Shown here: positions 1 to 8,534 of the stretch, piece by piece
Position numbering within the stretch: the stretch's first letter is position 1
How the letters are laid out: each line of letters begins with the position of its first letter
Assembly (NCBI GenBank): GCA_944321125.1
Contig: CALUKD010000001.1
Coordinates: 1-64,000 of the forward strand
Direction: 5' to 3'
From: Candidatus Butyricimonas faecavium
Lineage (GTDB): Bacteria; Bacteroidota; Bacteroidia; Bacteroidales; Marinifilaceae
DNA: 64,000 nucleotides
Position numbers and translations under genes: made by a program
The notes under the pieces: model-generated
Database searches by the model: none
The model's input: the letters and a program-made list of their open reading frames with translations, nothing else
What the model was told of the DNA's origin: nothing

Positions 1-66
1 CTCGACTTGCATGTGTTAAGCCTGTCGCTAGCGTTCATCCTGAGCCAGGATCAAACTCTTCATACT
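1..66 (-). rRNA. rrs: 16S ribosomal RNA, 5' end only
   Basis: Read on the minus strand, the first 60 bases carry the universal 16S start AGAGTTTGATCCTGGCTCAG, followed by the Bacteroidetes-type continuation ending ATGCAAGTCGAG. Only the first ~65 nucleotides lie in the window. The mature 5' end is placed near 66 by comparison with known 16S starts; the exact processing site is inferred. Confidence 0.96.
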
Positions 67-173
67 AAAATAATCTTACAGAAATTTTCTCTGGCCGGGT
101 CATGTGTTTCATGAATCTCGACTACCGTCGATTCCGATTCACGCTCGCTACGTTGTTATTTTCACGTCAATAT

Positions 174-184
174 TGTTAAAGAAC
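174..184 (-). promoter_or_regulatory. boxA-like antitermination element of the rRNA leader
   Basis: The minus strand reads GTTCTTTAACA, very close to the E. coli rrn boxA core (GCTCTTTAACA). It lies about 110 bases upstream of the mature 16S end and downstream of both rRNA promoters, as expected for a NusB/S10-dependent antitermination site. The function is inferred from match and position. Confidence 0.6.
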
Positions 185-234
185 TCTTCTTGTCATCTTC
201 ATCGCCGTCGCTTTTTCAGGAGCGAAAGCGGGTG

Positions 235-267
235 CAAAGATAAGGCGTTTTTATCATTCCCTCCAAA
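235..267 (-). promoter_or_regulatory. rRNA operon promoter, proximal (P2)
   Basis: On the minus strand, TTTG (264-267) is followed after 21 bases by TATCTTTG (235-242), then CACCCGCT. This is the Bacteroidetes housekeeping promoter form (-33 TTTG, -7 TAnnTTTG). It is nearly identical to the distal copy at 418-450. Start of transcription is expected a few bases below 235. Confidence 0.8.
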
Positions 268-417
268 TCTTTTCCGAAGTTTTTTCAAACTTTTTTTTCT
301 CGCGCCCCCGTTTAAAGGGTCCGCCGGGAAAGATCGTCGTCAACATCGCCAGAACGCCACCACCACGTGAACTCGCCGTCCCCTCGTCTCGCCTCCCTCG
401 TTCCGTTTTAGCGGGTG

Positions 418-450
418 CAAAGATAAGGCAAACTTTATCCCTTTTCCAAA
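418..450 (-). promoter_or_regulatory. rRNA operon promoter, distal (P1)
   Basis: On the minus strand, TTTG (447-450) is followed after 21 bases by TATCTTTG (418-425) and CACCCGCTA. Spacing and -7 box are identical to P2. Together they form a tandem pair about 183 bases apart, typical of strongly expressed rRNA operons. Confidence 0.8.
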
Positions 451-612
451 TTTTTCATAAACTTTTTTTCAAAATTTCCCCATCATAACTGGTAACCAAT
501 CGCTTGCATGAAAGAATGCCGCACCGGGAACGGGACGGGAGGAGGGAAGAGGCGAGGGAATGACGCTTCTCCCCCGGGACTCTCCCGGTTCAAGGACGCT
601 CCCGAACGCCTT

Positions 613-649
613 TGATACGGCTTTGATTCGAAAGTGATACGGCTTTGAT
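613..649. repeat. Short direct repeat, two copies of a 15-mer
   Basis: TGATACGGCTTTGAT occurs at 613-627 and again at 635-649, separated by 7 bases, with further partial TTTGATA units on both sides. It lies in the otherwise featureless stretch between the rRNA promoters and the terminator of uptake locus 1 (about 470-860), where I see no gene. Confidence 0.6.
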
Positions 650-750
650 ACCTGAATACATCGAATATACAACCCGTAAACAACGGGGGTATCCTGAAAA
701 AGTTTACTGTAAAACAGAGTAAACTCATGGCAGAATTTATAAAATAGCGA

Positions 751-787
751 ACTCCCCCTCTAACTCCCCCTTACACAGGAGGGAGGA
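751..787 (+). repeat. Dispersed C-rich intergenic repeat, copy A
   Basis: The stretch contains CCCCCTCTAACTCCCCCTT followed by ACACAGGAGGGAGG. An inverted, slightly diverged copy lies at 63207-63242 between cobS and cobT. About 30 of 36 positions match by eye. It has no coding potential I can support and sits between genes in both places. Confidence 0.6.
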
Positions 788-863
788 CTGGCTACATTGG
801 AATATGTAGTGCAAATTTTCATGTTTTATTCCCTATCCCCTAATAAGGGGACTATATAAAAGA

Positions 864-895
864 AGAGAGGTGATTTATCGTTGCATCACCTCTCT
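864..895 (-). terminator. Terminator of uptake operon 1
   Basis: A perfect 11-bp stem (AGAGAGGTGAT at 864-874 with ATCACCTCTCT at 885-895) and a 10-base loop lie 22 bases past the stop of the last gene of locus 1. On the minus strand it is followed by a T-rich run (TCTTTTATATA). Confidence 0.85.
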
Positions 896-916
896 TGAAC
901 AACACTATTAGTGTAC

Positions 917-1438
917 TTATTTCACGATAATCGTGAAACAATTATTCACGTCTTGAGTATATCCTTCATTTGTAAAAGTCAGAGATATCTGGTAACGTCC
1001 AACAGGAACATCACTGTATACCGGCATAGAAAAAGTCCCGTCACCACTGACATTCAACACTTCCCACATTTTTTCAGCATCACCGGATTCCGTGGTAATA
1101 CTTTTTATACTGACAAAAATAGGACGGGTTCCTTCCACCCCTTCTATCGGCGTACTCGTCCAAGGCCACCCGTACTTATCACGCTTATATTCATCCCCTC
1201 CTATTGTTGGATAAATTCCATTTTGCACACAATACTCCGGAGTATACCCATAATTCACATACATCTCGAAAGTCGGGTTAGGCTTGGGAGGTGTCAGATC
1301 CAGTACTTTTTTCACAACCATAGAATCCATGGTATAACCCGCATATTCCGTCTGTAAATAACCGGGGGTAATATCTTGACAAGCTCCCAGCAATATACAT
1401 CCCCCTATTATTAATATCAATATTATTCTCATAATCAT
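917..1438 (-). CDS. Small lipoprotein ending SusC/SusD operon 1 (unnamed family)
   Basis: This 173-residue protein has a lipoprotein signal: hydrophobic residues 4-18, then LLGAC with the acylated cysteine near residue 20. It should be anchored in the outer membrane and probably surface exposed, like SusD. I do not recognise the family. It is clearly homologous to the last gene of locus 2 (35519-35947): both begin C-x-DIT-x-GYL-x-T after the cysteine, both have DSMVV, and both share a C-terminal module with GVxGT, a GD dipeptide, PxGxY, NxGY and a final FT(V/I)I(I/V)K. This copy has about 30 extra residues between the N-terminal motif and the module, rich in Tyr and Gly. The C-terminal spacing of short strands suggests a beta-sandwich (inference). 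It starts 4 bases after the fasciclin gene, so the two are co-transcribed. Two ATGs (codons 1 and 3) are possible starts. Confidence 0.85.
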   Translation of the reverse strand: MIMRIILILIIGGCILLGACQDITPGYLQTEYAGYTMDSMVVKKVLDLTPPKPNPTFEMYVNYGYTPEYCVQNGIYPTIGGDEYKRDKYGWPWTSTPIEGVEGTRPIFVSIKSITTESGDAEKMWEVLNVSGDGTFSMPVYSDVPVGRYQISLTFTNEGYTQDVNNCFTIIVK

Positions 1439-1442
1439 TCAT

Positions 1443-2099
1443 TTAAATTTTTCCAAAATCATAACCATAATTCAAGGCATGAACCACTCCGTTTTTAGGT
1501 TGTATATTCGGAGTCGCCAAAGGAATCATTTTCCCAACCGTTACAGAATACAGGAACATCTCTATAGCCCCGGCTTCCGGAATTCCTTTATAAGTATTCC
1601 GCTCCAGATAAGCAATAACTTGATTCTTTCCTATACAGGTAAAAGTTGTTCCTCCATCTTGCTCCTTCGCATGTATTGCATAGTCCATATTCCGAAAACC
1701 GATATTCTCTTTCAAATATTTTCCTACAACAACATGTTTCAATATCAGTTCTCGACATAATTCAACTGGCATGTCTTCTATACTTTCATACCTATCTTCC
1801 GTAACTCCTTTGTACTTACAATCCATCAAATAACGGTAAACGGCAAAAGAAGGCGGAGCAAAAAAAGTCATTGTGGGTACAGTATCTACTCTTCCTTCGA
1901 ATAAATCCGTTAACCCGGCCCGTTCTATCATTTGTACCGTATACCCCCATTGTTCCGTGTTTGAACGCAAGTACTCCATAATCGTGCCATCGTAATAAGG
2001 AGAAGAGACTCCTCCATCAATGACGTCTTGCTTGGTTGTGCATGCGAAACAAACGATACACATACTTAATCCTATCAATATCTTTTTCATATCCTTCAT
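1443..2099 (-). CDS. Fasciclin-domain lipoprotein, locus 1
   Basis: A lipoprotein signal ends at VCFAC, near residue 20 of the chosen start. The remainder is a single fasciclin (FAS1) domain: GTIMEYLRSN near the start, a Leu/Phe-rich helix, TFFAPPSFAVYRYL (the conserved 'TVFAPTN' region), and NGVVHALNYGYDFG at the end (the 'NGVIHVID' region). FAS1 domains mediate adhesion or ligand binding at cell surfaces; here it probably serves as an accessory surface protein of the SusCD complex (inference). The ATG at 2099 is chosen because it comes 2 bases after the susD stop; an alternative ATG is 9 bases further in. The paralogue in locus 2 is at 35976-36596. Confidence 0.85.
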   Translation of the reverse strand: MKDMKKILIGLSMCIVCFACTTKQDVIDGGVSSPYYDGTIMEYLRSNTEQWGYTVQMIERAGLTDLFEGRVDTVPTMTFFAPPSFAVYRYLMDCKYKGVTEDRYESIEDMPVELCRELILKHVVVGKYLKENIGFRNMDYAIHAKEQDGGTTFTCIGKNQVIAYLERNTYKGIPEAGAIEMFLYSVTVGKMIPLATPNIQPKNGVVHALNYGYDFGKI

Positions 2100-2101
2100 A
2101 A

Positions 2102-3628
2102 CTATTGTCTTTTTAACCAATAAAGATTCTGCCGCATCAAGGGATTTTCTTTGAAATCAATACTTTTATTCATCAAGAAGAATGCCCCGTCAATACAATC
2201 CTGTTGCGTTACGGTCTGATAACCACCCTCCAAGAAAGAATGCACGTAATCCAACCCGTTCCGGATAATATCATAATACCGATACCCCTCTACCAACAAC
2301 TCTTTTTCACGTTCCCGGAATACAGTCATCTGTAAATCACCGTTATCTTCCGAGGAGTGATAGAGTGCCGCACCTGCCCTCTTCCGGATCGTATTCAAAT
2401 CTTCGATGGCCCCTTCGATTTTATCACCTCCTAAATGTACCCGACATTCCGCTCTCAACAAGTAGATATCAGCCAAACGCCACCAAATACGATTGGAATT
2501 AAAAGAAGCGAATTTCTTTTTAGTACCCGTGACCGTAATATTCACACTTCTCTCTTTATAGGGATAAGCAAAACCTCCCGTTATACTCTTATCCATGGCA
2601 TCCATCCCGTCAAGATCATAGAAATAGGCATATTTTCTAGTATCCGCACCCGGATACATTTTCCGAACTGAAGTCGTGAATATACGTAATGTGAAATCTT
2701 GCACGACACCCGGGCCATATTCAGGACGTACGGGATAACCAACATAATCCGTACCCAGCGAATATACCCGTTTTCCTACCTCGTTATAATAATCTTTCAT
2801 TACCGTTTCATAAACTCCTTCCTTGCTATTACCAACAAGTACCGAGGCACAAACCTCTTCCGGCGTAGCCACCAAATCATATAAAGGAGATTCAATCACC
2901 TTGGTACAAGCTTTTTCAGCCATGTCCCACAATTCTTTCTCATCATAATTCCGATCAACTTCAGCTGCAAAATACTTACCCCCGGCTTTCCAAGCACACA
3001 AATGAGCCAGTAAAGCATAGGCCGCACCCTGACAAGGGGTTGATTTTGAAAACATCGTATTCCCGTTGCAATCCGTCAGTTTGTCAAAAGGAGGTAAAAT
3101 TTCGGCAGCTTTTTCAGCCATCTCTATTGCGAAATCACACACTTTCGGCCAAGGGGTTTTAGCTACAGGTTCCCAGTTAATTCCCCCTTTCTGCAAAATA
3201 CAGTCACCCCAACGACGTATCAAATCAAAATAAGCCAAAGCTTTAAAAAAGTAAGCCTGTCCTCGATAAAACTGTCTCCGTTCATTCGGCATCTCAACAA
3301 CATCGACATGCGACAGCACGGTCTCTGCCCCCATAATCACCTGATACCAAGCTTCCCACAAATCAGCTGTCCCAGCTTCCAATTCCAACATCCGGGCACC
3401 CCTCCGAGATTCATCCGCCTCATCGGCATAAGCTCCTTTTTCCACTTGCAGCAAAGCATTCCAACATACCATATCCCGTACCCCTGCACCAACACCGTAT
3501 ACTAATGCTTCTACATCCTTTTCTTTGGTAATATTTCCAAAAGTCAAGCTGTTCTCCGGCTCAACCCGTAACTGATCCGTACATCCCGCAAGGAACAACA
3601 CGCATAATAAAATAACGATCAACTTCAT
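2102..3628 (-). CDS. SusD/RagB family nutrient-binding outer-membrane lipoprotein, locus 1
   Basis: A 508-residue SusD-like protein with signal peptide and lipobox LFLAGC (Cys near residue 16). SusD proteins are alpha-helical TPR-type lids over the SusC channel that capture the ligand outside the cell. Visible family features are the N-terminal segment after the cysteine (EPENSLTFGN), RGQAYFFKALAYFDLIRRWGD near residues 125-142, and the C-terminal stretch FREREKELLVEGYRYYDIIRNG near 430-450. It starts 3 bases after susC ends, so it is in the same operon. Length is normal for the family. The substrate cannot be inferred: no degradative enzyme is encoded beside it. Confidence 0.95.
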   Translation of the reverse strand: MKLIVILLCVLFLAGCTDQLRVEPENSLTFGNITKEKDVEALVYGVGAGVRDMVCWNALLQVEKGAYADEADESRRGARMLELEAGTADLWEAWYQVIMGAETVLSHVDVVEMPNERRQFYRGQAYFFKALAYFDLIRRWGDCILQKGGINWEPVAKTPWPKVCDFAIEMAEKAAEILPPFDKLTDCNGNTMFSKSTPCQGAAYALLAHLCAWKAGGKYFAAEVDRNYDEKELWDMAEKACTKVIESPLYDLVATPEEVCASVLVGNSKEGVYETVMKDYYNEVGKRVYSLGTDYVGYPVRPEYGPGVVQDFTLRIFTTSVRKMYPGADTRKYAYFYDLDGMDAMDKSITGGFAYPYKERSVNITVTGTKKKFASFNSNRIWWRLADIYLLRAECRVHLGGDKIEGAIEDLNTIRKRAGAALYHSSEDNGDLQMTVFREREKELLVEGYRYYDIIRNGLDYVHSFLEGGYQTVTQQDCIDGAFFLMNKSIDFKENPLMRQNLYWLKRQ

Positions 3629-3631
3629 AAC

Positions 3632-6600
3632 TTAAAATTTCAAAGTTAAACCTATTGTAAACTTCCTAGCCAAAGGATAATTTCTTCCGCTATCAATACC
3701 AGTCCTAATATCCACGATCTCCGGATCAATACCCGAATAATTCGAGAAGGTCAGCAAATTTTCCCCACTCACAAAGAAACGTAACTGTTCTATCTTCCAA
3801 TTCCGGATCAAGGACTTGGGTAAGTCATATCCCAAGGTTACAGTCTTCAATTTCAACCAATTCACCTTTTCAACATAGCGATCAATCACGCTCACCTCAT
3901 TCGGGAAAAATTGCATCTGGCTATCGGCTTGTAATTTGGCATAATCCGAATTATCTCCCGGTTGTTCCCAGAAAGTGACATTTCGTATATCCATCAAGAT
4001 AGGGTGTTCCAATCCGTTGTAATTAGGAATAATTGAACTTCCGGGAAGAGTATTATACATATGACGTCCCAATTGGTATGCCCATGAAAAATTCAAATCA
4101 AACCCTTTCCATTTCAACTCACTGACAATACCGCCACTAATTTCAGGTAAAGCACTACCCAAATACACCTGATCTCCGCGCCCGATAGAACCGTCTCCGT
4201 TTACATCGACAAATTTCAAATCCCCAGGTTTGTAGTACTGAATCCCCCCCATTGGAGCACTCATACCTACATTATTGTATACAATAGGTACCTCATCCTG
4301 ACTGTTAATGTATCCCTCCGTCCGATAACCGTAGATTCCATTCAGTGCTTTGCCGATGATTCCCCGGGAATTATCTTTACCATTATATGATTTCTCATAA
4401 CGATTCCAGACTTTGGCACCATTAACCGATACCCGCCATGAAAAATCGGGCGTTCTGAATATATCATATTTAATTAACAATTCGATTCCTTCATTTGAAA
4501 TGGCAGCAGCATTTTGCCACTGGGAACCGAAACCGTTATGTTCTCCCGGCAAAGACACCGGAAACAGAAGCTTGTCGGTATAACGATAATAATAATCCAA
4601 GGTAATTCCCAAACGATAATCCAACAAATCCAAATCCAATCCGAAATCGTACTGATCTGTCTCCTCCCAAGTTAAATCTTGGTTATACGCACCTAAAGAC
4701 CACGAAGGTTCCAACGTACTATTCCCTTCAAAAGGAGCTCCATTCTGCATGATTCCCAATGCAAGATAAGCCGACTCGAAGTGTTTTCCGGAACGTCCCC
4801 AGCTAGCCCGGATTTTACCGAAATTAAACCACTCTAAATTATTCCGGATAAAACCCTCTTCGGAAAAAGTCCATGCTGCTGCAACGGAAGGGAAAGTTCC
4901 CCATTTCTTGTGTTCCCCGAAAGTGGAGCTTCCATCCCGACGAATACTGGCAGAGAACAAATATTTCTTTTTATAATTGTACTCTAAACGCGCAAAATAA
5001 GAAATCAGGACCTGTTCTGTCATATCCGAAAGATAGTGCTGTAAAGCTATTTTACGGCTAAGCGAGGGTGTCAGTTGTTCATCCCCCAAATCTGGAAATC
5101 CCGGACGCACGTAATAGATCTGATCACTAGGAGAATTCTCCCCGCTTCCTCCATTATACTCGGTCTGATCATACTGATAGGACAGACCTGCCACCGCACT
5201 TACATTATGATTTTCATCTATTATAGTCTTATAACTCAGTAAATTCTCATTCAATACCATCAAGCTGATCCCAGTTTCTCCCACACTCATCGAACGGTTG
5301 GTAGACATCAAGTAAGAGGGAGTAAAACCGTTACGACGATTTAACGAGTAATCGGCAGCCAAGGATGTCGATAATTGTAAACCCTTGATAATCTCATATC
5401 CTAATTTAAAATTGGTTCTCAAACGGATAGAGCGATTTTTCTCTTTTATATTTTTCATCTGGTCGACAATATAATCCCAAACGGCCGAACCTTCTCCTGG
5501 ATACAGAGAACTAAGGTAATAAGGATCTCCCGGCACAACACCGATCATCGGAGAACTTTGGAAACTGGAACTAAACGATCCGTATCCTTGCTTCCGATTA
5601 GCCAAAGAAGCATTCAGTCGTAAATCTACGGTCAATTTATCTACCGGAATAATGTTCATACTGGAGTTCAAATCTATTCGATTAAAGCCGCTTCCCTTCA
5701 ATATACCCGATTCATCGTAATAACCTAATCCCAAACTATAAGCTATTTTTTCTGAACCACCGTAAGACTGGATATTGGCATTCGTCACTTTCCCCTTGTG
5801 ATAATACATCGGGAAAAAGTTCGTGGCATTGTTATAAAAATCGTTCAAACTGTCCTGGAAAAAAAGTCCGTTTGAAGTAGAAGGAACCGGGTGCATCAAA
5901 GCATCCATCGTTCCCCCCGGATGCAAGTAATTCTCTTCCCAAGTTTCAGGATATTTATAACGCAAATTTTCCATATCCAAATAAGCGATCAATTCGTTTC
6001 TCAGTGCCTTTAAACGAAAATCTCTTTCATAACGCCCCACCATGATCGTCGGTAATTCCGGCAACACGCTCCAGCTCTGTGAAACATTCACCGACAAAGA
6101 GCTTTTTTGGTTCTGACGTCCCTTTTTCGTCGTCACGATAATCACCCCGTTGGCTGCCCTAGAACCGTATATGGCTGCAGAAGAAGCATCTTTCAAAACT
6201 TCAATGGATTCGATCATATCGGGATTAATGTCTGACAACAAGTTCGTTCCCGTGATCGGAGAAGTAAAAGAGTTTAATGGAACCCCATCGACAACCCATA
6301 ATGGATTAGAAAAACGTCTTTCCAACTCGATGTCCAAAGAATTGTATCCTCGAATGGTTATCGCCGCTCCACCACCTCCTGGTGCCCCGGAAATATTCGT
6401 AATATCCATCCCGGCAACCCTTCCTTGTAATAAAGTTGCAATATTCGGGGAGGGAATTCCTTCTAAATCTTCTCCTTTTACCGTGGATATTGCTCCCGTC
6501 ATTTCACGACGGGTTGTCGTTCCATAAGCTACCACGACAGCTTCATCCAACGCTTGAACATCTTCTTCCATTACTACACGCAAAGTATCGGATTGAGCAT

Positions 6601-7174
6601 TAAAGGTTACTATTTTCTTTTTAAAGCCCACGAAAGAAAATTCTAACGTACCACTCGTTACAGGCAGATCCATGGCAAACCATCCCCGGGCATCTGTTGC
6701 CGTACCTAAAGACACACCCGCCACTTTTACCGTCACCCCGGGAATAGGAATTCTCTGCATATCATACACGAATCCTTTTACCCGCAATGATTTTTTTTCC
6801 GGACTATCAAGAGAGGCAGGCTTGATTATCACCATCCGATCAATATATTCCCATGTAAATTTACTACCAAGTAGCCGTTTCAAGACCTCGTCAATCTTCA
6901 CATTTTTAACGTTCAAGGAAATCGTTTGATTCACGTCTACCTCGTTAAAGCTGTAAAAAAAGTCCAGTTGCGTCTGACGTTTTAGTTCGGAAATAACCTT
7001 GGTAAAAGGCGCCCCTGCCACTTTCAGCGTCACCATCTGATCCTGTGCCCGCACCCTTGCCGACAGGGAAAAAACAAAGACACACATCATCAAAAAAGTC
7101 AATTTCATAATCATCAAAATTTTAGCACATCGATTTCTTAACAGAATCCTCGTGCCCGTTCGATTTTTTTTCAT
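3632..7174 (-). CDS. SusC/RagA TonB-dependent transporter with STN signalling domain, locus 1
   Basis: About 1180 residues. In order: signal peptide (hydrophobic TFLMMCVFVFSLSARVRA near residues 26-43), an STN secretin/TonB short domain (about 45-120), a CarboxypepD_reg-like domain (VKGFVYDMQRIPIPGVTVKV onward), the plug with the SusC signature GRVAGMDITNISGAPGGGG and DVNGDGSIGRGDQ, and a beta-barrel ending in FTIGLTLKF with a C-terminal phenylalanine. STN marks a transducer that contacts an inner-membrane FecR, encoded just upstream. The start is the ATG at 7174; an in-frame TTG 24 bases earlier is less likely. Its leader resembles that of the locus 2 transporter (both read TTGTTTAA ... ACAAAA ... 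ATGAAAAAAAA). It should import a ligand handed over by the SusD encoded next to it. Confidence 0.95.
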   Translation of the reverse strand: MKKNRTGTRILLRNRCAKILMIMKLTFLMMCVFVFSLSARVRAQDQMVTLKVAGAPFTKVISELKRQTQLDFFYSFNEVDVNQTISLNVKNVKIDEVLKRLLGSKFTWEYIDRMVIIKPASLDSPEKKSLRVKGFVYDMQRIPIPGVTVKVAGVSLGTATDARGWFAMDLPVTSGTLEFSFVGFKKKIVTFNAQSDTLRVVMEEDVQALDEAVVVAYGTTTRREMTGAISTVKGEDLEGIPSPNIATLLQGRVAGMDITNISGAPGGGGAAITIRGYNSLDIELERRFSNPLWVVDGVPLNSFTSPITGTNLLSDINPDMIESIEVLKDASSAAIYGSRAANGVIIVTTKKGRQNQKSSLSVNVSQSWSVLPELPTIMVGRYERDFRLKALRNELIAYLDMENLRYKYPETWEENYLHPGGTMDALMHPVPSTSNGLFFQDSLNDFYNNATNFFPMYYHKGKVTNANIQSYGGSEKIAYSLGLGYYDESGILKGSGFNRIDLNSSMNIIPVDKLTVDLRLNASLANRKQGYGSFSSSFQSSPMIGVVPGDPYYLSSLYPGEGSAVWDYIVDQMKNIKEKNRSIRLRTNFKLGYEIIKGLQLSTSLAADYSLNRRNGFTPSYLMSTNRSMSVGETGISLMVLNENLLSYKTIIDENHNVSAVAGLSYQYDQTEYNGGSGENSPSDQIYYVRPGFPDLGDEQLTPSLSRKIALQHYLSDMTEQVLISYFARLEYNYKKKYLFSASIRRDGSSTFGEHKKWGTFPSVAAAWTFSEEGFIRNNLEWFNFGKIRASWGRSGKHFESAYLALGIMQNGAPFEGNSTLEPSWSLGAYNQDLTWEETDQYDFGLDLDLLDYRLGITLDYYYRYTDKLLFPVSLPGEHNGFGSQWQNAAAISNEGIELLIKYDIFRTPDFSWRVSVNGAKVWNRYEKSYNGKDNSRGIIGKALNGIYGYRTEGYINSQDEVPIVYNNVGMSAPMGGIQYYKPGDLKFVDVNGDGSIGRGDQVYLGSALPEISGGIVSELKWKGFDLNFSWAYQLGRHMYNTLPGSSIIPNYNGLEHPILMDIRNVTFWEQPGDNSDYAKLQADSQMQFFPNEVSVIDRYVEKVNWLKLKTVTLGYDLPKSLIRNWKIEQLRFFVSGENLLTFSNYSGIDPEIVDIRTGIDSGRNYPLARKFTIGLTLKF

Positions 7175-7213
7175 ACTTTTGTAATAAGAGTTAAACAATT
7201 ATCCTTCAGGGAT

Positions 7214-7271
7214 CGCAAGTCCTTGCGGGATGTTTATCACACCGGGAGTTGTTGCTGCAATTCCCGGTGTG
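7214..7271 (-). promoter_or_regulatory. Two stem-loops between fecR-1 and susC-1
   Basis: A 10-bp stem (CACACCGGGA 7238-7247 with TCCCGGTGTG 7262-7271) lies 7 bases after the fecR stop, and a second stem (CGCAAG 7214-7219 with CTTGCG 7222-7227) lies between it and susC. No long U-tract follows the first, so it may be an attenuator or a transcript-processing/stability element instead of a full terminator. Locus 2 has two stem-loops in the same place. Confidence 0.6.
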
Positions 7272-7277
7272 TTTCAA

Positions 7278-8441
7278 TTATTTCTGTTTATTATTTATTT
7301 CACTCACCGTCACCACCCGACCGTTCACGCTAAAGTGAACCTGCGTGGTCTTCTCGATGATCGAGAATATTTTGTTTGCCGAATACTCCTTGTTAATTAC
7401 CCCGGCAAAGGCAAAATGTTTCACGTTATCGGAAGTAAAGAAAAAATCAATGTCATACCAACGTTCCAACTGTGCTGTAATTTCCTCCAATGTAGCTCCC
7501 TCGAAATAGAACTTCCCATCAATCCACGCAGTATAGATGGATGTATCCACTTCTTTTGTTGCAAAAACCCCATCTTTCCACACAACTTGTTGCCCCGGTA
7601 AAATAACCTCCCCTTTCCCGGTCAACCGATCTCCAACCCGCACTTTACCACTCACAAGTGTTGTTCGGATTGCCCGTTCCGAAACATAAGTATTCACGTT
7701 GAAACTTGTTCCCAGTACTCGCACATCCACCTCTTTCGCCTCCACGATAAAAGGCTTCGCAGAATCTCTCGCAACCTCAAAATACCCTTCTCCTTCCAGA
7801 TACACCCGCCGTTCCTTCCCCTCGAAACGAGTCGGGAAACGAAGTCTCGATTCCGAATTCAAGTACACTTTTGAACCATCAGCCAGAATCAATTGATACT
7901 CACCTTTACGAGGAACAACAATCGTATTGTACTCAACCTTAGCGGGAGTCCCTTTTACCTGTTCATACGTCACGCTCTTAGAAGAATCGAGCCGGATGCG
8001 AACATCTCCTTTATTTAGGATGGTGTCACCAGCAAGCAAGGACAAATCTATCCTTTCCCCCTGTTCCATAAACAACACGGCACGAGGTGTTCCGGCTTCT
8101 ATCTCCAACATCACTTCCGCCACAAGAAGGTCCTTTTTCTCCCGTAAATTTATCCATAAAATTCCACCCAATAACAAAGGCAACATCGCAGCTGCCACCC
8201 AGCGCCATACAGGCACACGCCTCCGGTTTATCCCCTCTCCCCGGTATTGCTTGATAGCCCGCCACATCTTTTCACGATCTGCCACCAGCTCATCCTTTTT
8301 CCGCATCCCGACCTCTCTCAACACACGCCTCACCCCGGTAAAATTCTCGTCCTGCCATATTCTCTCCCACTCGGCATCTCCCGGTTTGACCCTACCCTCC
8401 AATATCGCCCGTAACCAATCTTTTTCGTCCTTTGTACTCAT
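7278..8441 (-). CDS. FecR-family anti-sigma/sigma-regulator, locus 1
   Basis: A 387-residue inner-membrane protein. It has an N-terminal cytoplasmic segment (~1-77) with a WxRI(W)-rich anti-sigma region, a single membrane span (VWRWVAAAMLPLLLGGILWI, about 78-97), a FecR domain including VPRKGEYQLILADGSKVYLN and FPTRFEGKERRVYLEGEGYF, and a C-terminal DUF4974-like domain (IDGKFYFEGATLEEITAQLERWYDIDFFF split across ~305-335). In the FecI/FecR/FecA scheme it relays ligand binding from the STN domain of the transporter to the ECF sigma factor. Unusually, 900 bases containing another gene and a gene remnant separate it from the sigma gene. Confidence 0.93.
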   Translation of the reverse strand: MSTKDEKDWLRAILEGRVKPGDAEWERIWQDENFTGVRRVLREVGMRKKDELVADREKMWRAIKQYRGEGINRRRVPVWRWVAAAMLPLLLGGILWINLREKKDLLVAEVMLEIEAGTPRAVLFMEQGERIDLSLLAGDTILNKGDVRIRLDSSKSVTYEQVKGTPAKVEYNTIVVPRKGEYQLILADGSKVYLNSESRLRFPTRFEGKERRVYLEGEGYFEVARDSAKPFIVEAKEVDVRVLGTSFNVNTYVSERAIRTTLVSGKVRVGDRLTGKGEVILPGQQVVWKDGVFATKEVDTSIYTAWIDGKFYFEGATLEEITAQLERWYDIDFFFTSDNVKHFAFAGVINKEYSANKIFSIIEKTTQVHFSVNGRVVTVSEINNKQK

Positions 8442-8483
8442 AATCTCGTTTTTTAGAGTAAAGCCTTTTCATCCGGCTTTCCA

Positions 8484-8517
8484 CACGTAAAGCGAGAAAC
8501 AGATCAATTAGGGTGAA
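8484..8517 (-). promoter_or_regulatory. Possible ECF-type promoter of fecR-1
   Basis: On the minus strand, TTCACCC (8511-8517) is followed after 20 bases by TTACGTG (8484-8490). A similar layout occurs upstream of fecR-2 (TTCACCC at 42881-42887) and in the gene desert (35033-35039). None has the usual TAnnTTTG box, so I infer recognition by an ECF sigma factor. Only three sites support the motif. Confidence 0.35.
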
Positions 8518-8534
8518 AAGAAATCGTGATTTTT

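Noticed and set aside
104-370. Open frame across the rRNA leader
   Set aside because: It overlaps the proximal rRNA promoter and boxA on the other strand and has no protein-like features.
911-1357. 148-residue open frame on the plus strand
   Set aside because: It is antisense to the lipoprotein gene at 917-1438, which has a signal peptide, a homologue in locus 2 and a terminator.
7148-7198. Upstream TTG starts for both STN-type SusC genes (7198 and 41611)
   Set aside because: ATG codons 24 bases downstream give normal N-termini; the shared upstream sequence is better read as leader.
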